Shown piece after piece: positions 27,185 to 35,200 of a stretch of DNA of 47,975 nt. The stretch comes from Solirubrobacterales bacterium (GTDB taxonomy: Bacteria; Actinomycetota; Thermoleophilia; Solirubrobacterales; Solirubrobacteraceae). The stretch lies in the NCBI GenBank assembly GCA_019239445.1, contig JAFAZV010000082.1:1-47975 (forward strand), written 5' to 3'. Every line of letters starts with the position of its first letter. The first letter of the stretch is position 1. Made by a program: the position numbers and the translations under genes. The notes beneath the pieces were generated by a model. It did not search any database. It was given only the letters and a program-made list of their open reading frames with translations, and had not been told where the DNA came from.

Positions 27185-28993
27185 TCAATACGCGCGACTC
27201 GTCGGTAGGTGGCCAGGCGCGGCGACGCCGTTGCCGAACAGCGCGGCGCCGTGCGAGGCGCTGCTCGCGACCTGGGAGTAAAGCGAGAGGATGCCTCGGC
27301 TGTGGCGAGAGGGCCGCGGTGACCACTGAGTTCGGCGCCGGCCGAGGGTCTCGGTCACCTCGTCTTCTGACCGCGGTTGGCCGCCGATGCCGACGATGGC
27401 GAGGCGCCGCTCTGGCACGTTCAGCTCAATCAGGTCATTCTCCTCGACCAGCGCGATCGGACCGCCGTCGAGTGCTTCGGGCGTGACGTGCCCGATGCAC
27501 GGGCCCTGCATCGCGCCGGAGTAGCGGCCGTCCGTAACGAGTGCGGTCGTGCTGTTCAGCACCGGATCGGATGACAGGATCGCGGCGGCGAAGTACATCT
27601 CGGGCATCCCGTGGGCGCGAGGTCCTTCATAGCGGATGACGAGTACGTCGCCGGGGATGATCTTCCGCTTGACCAGGGCATCGATCGCGTCGGGCTCGTC
27701 CTCGAAGACCCTCGCGGGACCGATATGCACGTGCATCTCCTTCGGCACCGCGAAGATCTTCACCATCGCGCCGTCAGGAGCGATGTTGCCCCGCAGGATG
27801 GCGATGCCGCCATCTGCACCGAACGGATCGCGGCGAGGGCGGATGATCTCATCCCTGTCGATTCGGAAGTTCTTCAGGTAGCCGAGCCGTTCGCGCATGA
27901 AGAACTTGCTGTGCTCGATCTCCTCGAGGTTCTCACCCAGAGTCTTGCCGGTGACGGTGAGGCAGTCCAAGTGCAGCATGTCGCGCAGCTCCAGCATCAC
28001 CGCGGGGACGCCGCCGGCGTACCAGAAGTACTCGACTGGATAGCGGCCGGTCGACTTCACATTGGCGAGGACCGGGACCTGCCGATGGATGCGATCGAAG
28101 TCGTCGATCGTGACCTTGACGCCGGCCTCCTGAGCGATCACCGGCACGTGGAGCAGGGCGTTCGTCGAGCCGCCGATCGCCGCGTGGATGACGATCGCGT
28201 TCTCGAACGCCTCGCGGGTCAGGATCCGGCGTGGCGTGAGCTCCTCGGCGAGTAGGCGCAGGACCTGCTTGCCCGCGGCCCGAGCGTAACGCAGCAGCTT
28301 CGTCAGCGGCTGGGGCACGAGCGCCGAGCCAGGAAGGGCGAGACCGAGGGCCTCGGCCAGGACCTGCCCGGTGGCGGCGCTGCCCATGAACTGGCACGCC
28401 CCGCAGGTGGGGCACGCTCCGCGCTGGGCCAGCTCGAGCTCGTCCTGCGTCAACTCACCGCGTTTGAATGCCGCCCCCATCGACCACAGCTTGTTGGACG
28501 TGACGTAGTCCGGAGCATTCAGCTGGGTCCCGCCGGGGACGTGCACCGCGGGCAGATCGCAGCGCGCGATCGCCAGCAGATGCGCCGGGACAGACTTATC
28601 GTTGCCGGAGATCAGCACCATCGCATCGTGTGGATGGCCGAGCGCGTGGATCTCGACCATCGCCGCCATGATGTCCCGGGAGATCAGGGAGTAGCTCATT
28701 CCATCGGTCGCCTGGACGACGCCGTCGCAGATGTCGGAGACCACGAAGTCCGCCGGCTTGCCGCCCACCTCGAACACGCCATTGGAGACCTCCTCGATCA
28801 GGTCGCGGAAGTGAAACGTGCCGGGGTGACCCATCCCGTACGCGCTTTCCACCAACACCTGCGGCTTCCGAAGGTCATCCTCGGTCCAGTTCATGCCCAG
28901 CCGCAGCGCGTCCCCCTGGAAGTTGACCTCGCGCAGGCGCTGGCTGCGAAGCCGCTTGCGGTCGATCGGAGCATGTGTCGGTTCAGTTGCCAT
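27185..28993 (-). CDS. IlvD/Edd-family dehydratase (dihydroxy-acid or sugar-acid dehydratase)
   Basis: VVSDICDGVVQATDGMSYSLISRDIMAAMVE, SGNDKSVPAHLLAIARCDLPAVHVPGGTQ, RGACPTCGACQFMGSAATGQVLAEALGLALPGSALVP (Fe-S cysteines), VTDGRYSGAMQGPCIGHVTPEALDGGPIALV. Confidence 0.9.
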   Translation of the reverse strand: MATEPTHAPIDRKRLRSQRLREVNFQGDALRLGMNWTEDDLRKPQVLVESAYGMGHPGTFHFRDLIEEVSNGVFEVGGKPADFVVSDICDGVVQATDGMSYSLISRDIMAAMVEIHALGHPHDAMVLISGNDKSVPAHLLAIARCDLPAVHVPGGTQLNAPDYVTSNKLWSMGAAFKRGELTQDELELAQRGACPTCGACQFMGSAATGQVLAEALGLALPGSALVPQPLTKLLRYARAAGKQVLRLLAEELTPRRILTREAFENAIVIHAAIGGSTNALLHVPVIAQEAGVKVTIDDFDRIHRQVPVLANVKSTGRYPVEYFWYAGGVPAVMLELRDMLHLDCLTVTGKTLGENLEEIEHSKFFMRERLGYLKNFRIDRDEIIRPRRDPFGADGGIAILRGNIAPDGAMVKIFAVPKEMHVHIGPARVFEDEPDAIDALVKRKIIPGDVLVIRYEGPRAHGMPEMYFAAAILSSDPVLNSTTALVTDGRYSGAMQGPCIGHVTPEALDGGPIALVEENDLIELNVPERRLAIVGIGGQPRSEDEVTETLGRRRTQWSPRPSRHSRGILSLYSQVASSASHGAALFGNGVAAPGHLPTSRAY

Positions 28994-29019
28994 CCGCGTG
29001 ATCCTCCCTGCGCTGTCAG

Positions 29020-30048
29020 TTAGGCGGTTTCTCCGGTTCCGATCGGCTCTTTCCCCTGAGTCTCGACCCACTGGTTGAGCCGCTGCCACCAGTCATAAAG
29101 CCACTCGGTCTGCCGCTCGGGATCCTTCGGACGCTCCGGGGCCGGCGCCAGCCACATGCGAGTGTGCAGCGTCCGGCCGATCGGCGGGTGGCGCCACATC
29201 TCGCGCGGGAACGCCGCGAGGCCGAGACCAGTGTGAGCGGCGAAGATCACGTCGGTCTCGCCGCTGCCGCGGAAGGCGGCGATCGCCCCCGCCGGGTGCG
29301 GCGGCATCATGTGCGACATCGATTCGCCCGCAGCCGCCTCGCGCCGCCGGCCCTTGCGACGGAGCCGACTCAGCGCCTCTCGCCGGCGCTTCGGCGTGAA
29401 GTTTCCGCCCTCGGGGAACAGGACCAATACGCCGCGCGCGCCCATCTGCGCCGTCACCTTGCGGATTTCGGCCTCGGAGCGCTCGCCGTCGGACGTGTCG
29501 AGAATCGCGTGCGGGAGCCGGTGGCCGATCAGATCGACGCATGGATCGAGAGTCAGCGCCTGCTTGAAGACAATGCTAGGCCGCCGGTCGTACCGCCACA
29601 GCAGCTCGTCGATGAGCAGCAGGGTGTCGGCCGGACCAGCGTGCCGGCTCAGGAAAAGCAGCGGCCGCTCGGCGGCCAGTGCGCGCGCAGCCTCGGCCGT
29701 GGCACCTGGCGCCACCCGGATGTCGAGCAACTCGACCACACGCTGGGCTAGTCCGTGAACGAACCACCGCAGCAACCGGTAGTGCAGGCGCTTGATCCGA
29801 GGCGTGTGCATCGCCGCGCCGAACCCGCTGAGCAACCACAAGCCGGCGCACGCGATGAGCACGCCGAGCTCATAAGCGAAGTACGAGGTGGCCAAGCGCG
29901 CGGCGATCAGCGGCTGCGGCCGGCGGATGACGGCGGCCGCTGCGGCGGCCAGCGCCAGGAGGAGCGGACTCAGCAGGAGCCACAACGCGGACACGACAAC
30001 CCACGCCGTGACCGTGAGCGGGCGCCGAATCGGCGCGGGAGGGATCAT
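29020..30048 (-). CDS. PlsC-like 1-acyl-glycerol-3-phosphate acyltransferase family protein
   Basis: LLFLSRHAGPADTLLLIDELLWRYDRRPSIVFKQALTLDPCVDLIGHRLPH ... MGARGVLVLFPEGGNFTPKRRREAL. Confidence 0.82.
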   Translation of the reverse strand: MIPPAPIRRPLTVTAWVVVSALWLLLSPLLLALAAAAAAVIRRPQPLIAARLATSYFAYELGVLIACAGLWLLSGFGAAMHTPRIKRLHYRLLRWFVHGLAQRVVELLDIRVAPGATAEAARALAAERPLLFLSRHAGPADTLLLIDELLWRYDRRPSIVFKQALTLDPCVDLIGHRLPHAILDTSDGERSEAEIRKVTAQMGARGVLVLFPEGGNFTPKRRREALSRLRRKGRRREAAAGESMSHMMPPHPAGAIAAFRGSGETDVIFAAHTGLGLAAFPREMWRHPPIGRTLHTRMWLAPAPERPKDPERQTEWLYDWWQRLNQWVETQGKEPIGTGETA

Positions 30049-30896
30049 CGCGCCTCCAGATATTGCCGCGAAGCGTCGTAGGCGGCGTCGATCTGGCTTT
30101 GCACCGTGCGCGCGACGCGCCGGCGACGGAGCTGTCCCGAGATGTCGTTGTAGGCAGGCGCGGCCGAACCTCCGGTCGGGAGGACGTGCAATTCGACGCC
30201 CTCCGGCAGGGACTGCAGATCGTGAGCGAAACGATGACGCCGCGCGACTTCGAATGCCACCAGGCCGACCTCCCACGGCCAGCGCGGAGGTTGCAGCGGC
30301 TTCTCGAGTCGGCCTACCTGGAGCACGTAGATGACCGACGCGCCGAGAACGACCGCACGCGCGACCGGAATCGAATTCACGATCCCGCCGTCGATGAAGT
30401 GCTCATCGCCCACTTCGACTGGCGGCAGAATGCCCGGCACCGCGCAGGACGCGAGCACGACGTCCGCCAGCACGCCGCTGTCGAACCAGTGCTCGGCGGC
30501 GCGCTCGATCGAGGCGGCGACGCACTGGAACGGGATCTCGAGATCCTCGACCCGCTCCACGGGTAGTGCGCGCGCGAGTCGTGCCCGGGCCGCCTCGAGC
30601 GACTCCAGGTGGGTGCCGGTGCGTGCGAGCGTCCCCAGCTTGCGCAGCACTCCGGCCGCCGTCACCTCCGAGAGATCGGACTCCTGCCAGAGCTCGGTCA
30701 GCCGCTCGACGCCGAGCAGAGTCGGCTCGGCGGCGTACAGAGCTCCATTTATCGCGCCGACGGACGTGCCGAGAATCATGTCGGGCCGGATAGCACAGTG
30801 CGCCAACGCACGCAGCATGCCGACCTCGTGCGCACCGAGAACCCCGCCGCCTCCCAGCACGAACGCGACCCGGCCGGAACCATCCGTGTCTCGCAT
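30045..30896 (-). CDS. Patatin-like phospholipase family protein
   Basis: VAFVLGGGGVLGAHEVGMLRALAHCAIRPDMILGTSVGAINGALYAAEP (GXSXG) and HFIDGGIVNSIPVARAV (DGG catalytic Asp); overlaps plsC start by 4 bp. Confidence 0.92.
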   Translation of the reverse strand: MRDTDGSGRVAFVLGGGGVLGAHEVGMLRALAHCAIRPDMILGTSVGAINGALYAAEPTLLGVERLTELWQESDLSEVTAAGVLRKLGTLARTGTHLESLEAARARLARALPVERVEDLEIPFQCVAASIERAAEHWFDSGVLADVVLASCAVPGILPPVEVGDEHFIDGGIVNSIPVARAVVLGASVIYVLQVGRLEKPLQPPRWPWEVGLVAFEVARRHRFAHDLQSLPEGVELHVLPTGGSAAPAYNDISGQLRRRRVARTVQSQIDAAYDASRQYLEAR

Positions 30897-30969
30897 GTCA
30901 GGCTGCTACCCGGTCCAGCCCAGGCGCCTTATCGCAGCTTGGTGTAGCCGCGCGTCGAAGCAGTCGGGG

Positions 30970-31614
30970 TCAGACCGCCGTGACGGCCTCGCGGATCGGC
31001 GTCCGACCGCTGATGAGGTCAAACGCCTTGCCGATCGTGTTCGGTGCGTGCAGCACCGCCACGAGCGTCCGCGCCACGTCCGCGCGCGGGATCGACCCGC
31101 GTTCGAGCTGCGCCGCGAGCGCGACTTTCTCCGTCGGCGGGTCGTCAGTCAGGCCGCCCGGACGAACGATCGTGTAATCGAGGCCGCTCGCCTCGAGCGC
31201 CTCGTCGGCCTGCGTCTTGGCCTCGAGATAGGCACCGAAGACACCGCCGCCAAAGTCGACGCCTGGGCGGGCGCCCATCGCGCTGATCATCACGTAACGC
31301 CGCACCCCCGCCTGACGGCAGGCGTCAATCAAGCGCACCGCGCCATCCCGATCCATCGTCACTTTGCGCGCGGCGCCGCTACCCGGGCCGGCGCCCGCGG
31401 CGAATACCGCCGCTGTCGCCCCGCGAAGGTGGTCTGCCAGGCGCGGATCGTCCTGCTCGAGATCGCTGATCACGGGACGGACTCCGATCGCCTCAAGATC
31501 CGGGGCGTGGTTTGCGTTGCGGATCAGTCCACGCACCTGCGAGCCATCCTGGGCAAGCAGCTGCCCGAGCGCTAGCCCAATCTTGCCGTGTGCACCAGCG
31601 ATAGCGACGATCAT
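30970..31614 (-). CDS. Atypical SDR / NAD(P)H-binding protein
   Basis: MIVAIAGAHGKIGLALGQLLAQDGSQVRGLIRNANHAPDLEAIGVRPVISDLEQDD ... TIVRPGGLTDDPPT. Confidence 0.88.
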   Translation of the reverse strand: MIVAIAGAHGKIGLALGQLLAQDGSQVRGLIRNANHAPDLEAIGVRPVISDLEQDDPRLADHLRGATAAVFAAGAGPGSGAARKVTMDRDGAVRLIDACRQAGVRRYVMISAMGARPGVDFGGGVFGAYLEAKTQADEALEASGLDYTIVRPGGLTDDPPTEKVALAAQLERGSIPRADVARTLVAVLHAPNTIGKAFDLISGRTPIREAVTAV

Positions 31615-31911
31615 CTGCAGCTAGCTTACGACGTGTCGGCCGCGCGGCAGCGACCGCCGCCTCCGCGGAACCATTACCGGCGAGCGTCGGCGATCACACG
31701 CGGAGAGCGCGCCGAGCGCGGGCTCACGCCCCAAAGCGTAAACAGCAGCCGCCGCACGCCTCCGGTACAACGTGGTAGGAAGTTCATCGCAATTTCAGTT
31801 TCGTGGCCGGGCCGGCGGGAACTGTTTCCAGTCTGAGAAGTGCCTGTAAACGAGTTGTGACCGATCGTCGTTAGGCCCGGCTCGCCGGGTTGTTCGGATA
31901 AGGAGGATGCA

Positions 31912-32256
31912 GTGGGTGTAGACGACTACATGGACCGTGAGGCTGGCGTGGTCGCGGCGGCTACTGCCGCCGCGGTGTCCCCTCAGGCGCGGGAGCTGTT
32001 CCGCCGCGCCGCGGTATACGGGATTGCCGGAGTGCTGAAGGCCGGGGACGTGGCCGTCGCCGCCGCCCGAGGCGCCGTGCGCGGAGCCAGAGACGGAGTC
32101 GCGGCGGCCTCGAATGGTGCCGGTGAGCAGCCGCAGCCAGCCGCCCCAAGCGCGCCACTCGGCACCTCGGCTCGCGGCGGGCGCCGGCAGCCCTCCAGCT
32201 CAGGGACGCAGCGCCGAGCTCGGGAGCCGCAGGGCTCGACCGGCGACGACAGCTGA
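31912..32256 (+). CDS. Small Ala-rich protein preceding the P-type ATPase
   Basis: GTG start with AAGGAGG upstream; VSPQARELFRRAAVYGIAGVLKAGDVAVAAARGAVRGARDGVAAAS plus basic disordered tail. Confidence 0.65.
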   Translation: MGVDDYMDREAGVVAAATAAAVSPQARELFRRAAVYGIAGVLKAGDVAVAAARGAVRGARDGVAAASNGAGEQPQPAAPSAPLGTSARGGRRQPSSSGTQRRAREPQGSTGDDS

Positions 32257-32264
32257 CCTGACGC

Positions 32265-35200
32265 TTGAGCGTCTTCTCGCCTGCGCGCGACGCTCCGCGG
32301 ATCGTCCACTCACTGCCGGGCCGGATCCGAGTCCACGTGCCTCGCTGGCGCGGCGCGGATTTGACCGCCCTGGAGCGGCGGCTCACCTCCGTCACGGGCG
32401 TCCGGCGCGCGCGGGCGAGCGCCCAGACGCAGAACGTTCTGGTCGAATTTGATCCGGATCTCATCGACTCCGATTCGATCCTTGTGGCGATGCGGAAGCT
32501 GCAGCCTGCCGCGCGCGGGGCTCGGCGCGGCGAAGGGTTCAGGCGTCGCCGGGCCGAGGATTCGAGCGGGACCGGTGCCGCGCGCGGAGAATCGGGGACG
32601 GGAAGCGATCAGGCGCCGAGCCCACGCGAGCACCGCGAGCCACACCGGCGCGCTCGCATCGCGGTGCGCGGCATCGATCGCGATCCCGAGCTTGCGCGGC
32701 GCGTGGTCGAGCGCCTTGGTCGCCTGCCGGGCATCTCGCAGGTGAGCGCCAGCCAGCTCACAGGGCGCGTCCTCGTCGAGTACTCCGAGCATCTCCTCGA
32801 CGTCGAAGACCTCCTCGGCCAGGTCTCGAACCTCGAGCTTCCGGAACTCCCGGGGGAGGACACGCCCTCGCACCCGCTTGACCCGGCGCCGCTGATTCAG
32901 AGCACGGCGAGGGTCGTTGGGTCCGCCCTCGGGCTCGGGCTCATTGCCTTGCGCCGGGCAACGTCCGGAACTGACGCGCCCGCTGGGAGCGGTCCCGGCG
33001 CTGGAGTTGCCGGTGCCATCGGGATCATCGAGGGGCTTCCGCCGGTCGAGCGCCGGCTGGAGGATCTGCTCGGGCGCAATGGGGCCCAGCTCGCGCTGAG
33101 CGGCATGACGATTGTCGGCCTGAGCTTCGCCGGGAGCCCGCTCGGTCTCGCGGTCGCAGGCGCCGGCGCACTACGACTGATGACCACCGTCCGTGCCCGA
33201 CGCAACACGTGGCGCCGCTATGAGGAGCGCGTGAGTGGAGCCGAAACGGCCGTTCCGGGCTGCCAGGTCGAAATCGAGCCGGGGGAACGACTGCCGCTTG
33301 CGGGCACTGTGCTGAGCGGCTTCGGGACCGCGATCTCAGCGAGCGGAGAAGTTGTGCAGGCGGCACCGGGCGAACGCCTCGACGCCGGAACGCGACTCTC
33401 GGGTGGTCCGGTGACCGTCGTACTCGAGGCCGAGCCGGCGTTCACACCGGCCCGGCGGCCGACGCCACCGACGCCCACGGTCTACGACCGCTACCTCTCG
33501 GCGCTGCCGCCGATCTCGCTCGCCTACGCCGCGCTGAGCGCCCTGTTGACGAGATCGCCGGCGCGGGCGCTCACCGCGCTGCTGCTGGTGAACCCGAGGG
33601 CGGCGATCATCGGCGCCGAGAGCGCCGACAACGGCGCCGCGGCTCGCGTGCTTCGCCAGGGCGCGACGGTGGTGGGCTCGCGCGAGCGGCGCGCCATCAC
33701 GCGGCCCGATGCTCTGCTCCTCGATTCCCCGCGGGTCGTCGCGAACGGGCTGAGCGTGCATGGGGTAAGCGCCGGCCACCTTGATTACAACGAGGCAGCA
33801 GTCCTGGCGCTCGCCGCTGGGGTGTCTGCGGCGGCCGGATCGCCGTGGGGCCCAATCTTCGAGCGAGAAGACGCCGCCGAGGCGGTTGATGGGACGTTCG
33901 ACGGACGCGGCGCGAGCGCCGAGATCAAAGGCGAGCGCTGGCTGCTGACGCCGGCCCGCCAGCGCCGCGACCCCGCCGAGCGCGCCGCGTGTCATGTGCT
34001 CGAGCTTCGACCGGCGCGTGCGCGGAGCGCCGTCGGGCGGATAGCGCTTGCGCTCGCGCCGGCGCCTGGACTGGATCAGCTGCTCGACACCTGTCGAAGA
34101 CTCGAGGTGCCGGTGGAAGTCCTCGGAGGTGCCGCTCCGGGAGCCGCAGCGCTGCTCAGCGCGCACGACATCCGCGCGATACCCGGCGACGCCCTCGAGC
34201 GGCTGCGCGAGCTGCAGCGCCAGGGCGCGATCGTGTTCATCGTCTCTGATGCCTCTCATGCGGCCGAGGAGTTTGCGGAGTGCGATTTGGCGATCGGTTT
34301 AAGTTCGGGTCGGAGCGGCGCGTTTGCCGCCCGCGCAGACCTGCTCGCGGCCGATCTCTCGAGCGTGGCGGCGATCGTCGAAGCCGGAGCGCGCCGGGAC
34401 CTGGCCGTACGCGACGGCGTCGTCGCCTCGGCGCTGTCGAACCTTGCCGGCGCCGCCTGGGGCCTGGGCGGCCAGCCCCGCTTCGAGCGCGGCTCGCAGG
34501 CGACCTACGTCGCCGCGCTCGCCGCGATCGGCGACGCTTACGTGCGCCTGCGTGGCGGCCGGCGCACCCGGTCCGTAACCGAGCGGCTGTTTGATCCCGA
34601 GCCTGAACGGTTCGGGCGGTTGTCGGTCTCGGAAGCGCTCTCCACGCTCTCCAGTGGCAGGGCTGGTCTCAGCACGGAGGAGGCTGAGCTGAGGCACACG
34701 CCCGATCCCGCGCAGCGCCAGCGGGGCGCCTTGCGCGGTGCGATTCTCGATCAGCTCAGCTCGCCCCTGACCGCGGTTCTCGCTGCGGGCGCGGGCATAT
34801 CGCTGGCCCTCGGGGCGGGAGCGGACACGGCGATGATCGCGGCGGTGATCGGCGTCAACACCCTTGTGGGAGCCTGGCAGGAGCGGCAAGCGGGTCGGGC
34901 CGCGGAGGCGCTGGAGCAAATGAGCGCCCGCACGGCGAACGTGCTGCGCGACGGCCAGGTCGTCACGCTCGACGCGTCTGAATTGGTCCCAGGTGACGTG
35001 ATCACGCTCGCCGCCGGCGATCGCGTGGCGGCCGACGCGCGGCTGATCGAGGCGGAGGAGCTCGAGGTTGACGAGGCGGCGCTGACCGGTGAGTCGATGC
35101 CGGTGGCCAAGTCCGCCGACGGCGGAACGGACGCGACCCGGATCGTCCTTGAAGGCAGCGACGTGACGGTCGGAACCGCGCGCGCAGCCGTGATTGCGGT

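Noticed and set aside
31876-31889. CCCGGC-TC-GCCGGG hairpin before the small protein gene
   Set aside because: A two-base loop is sterically poor and such GC palindromes are common in this composition.
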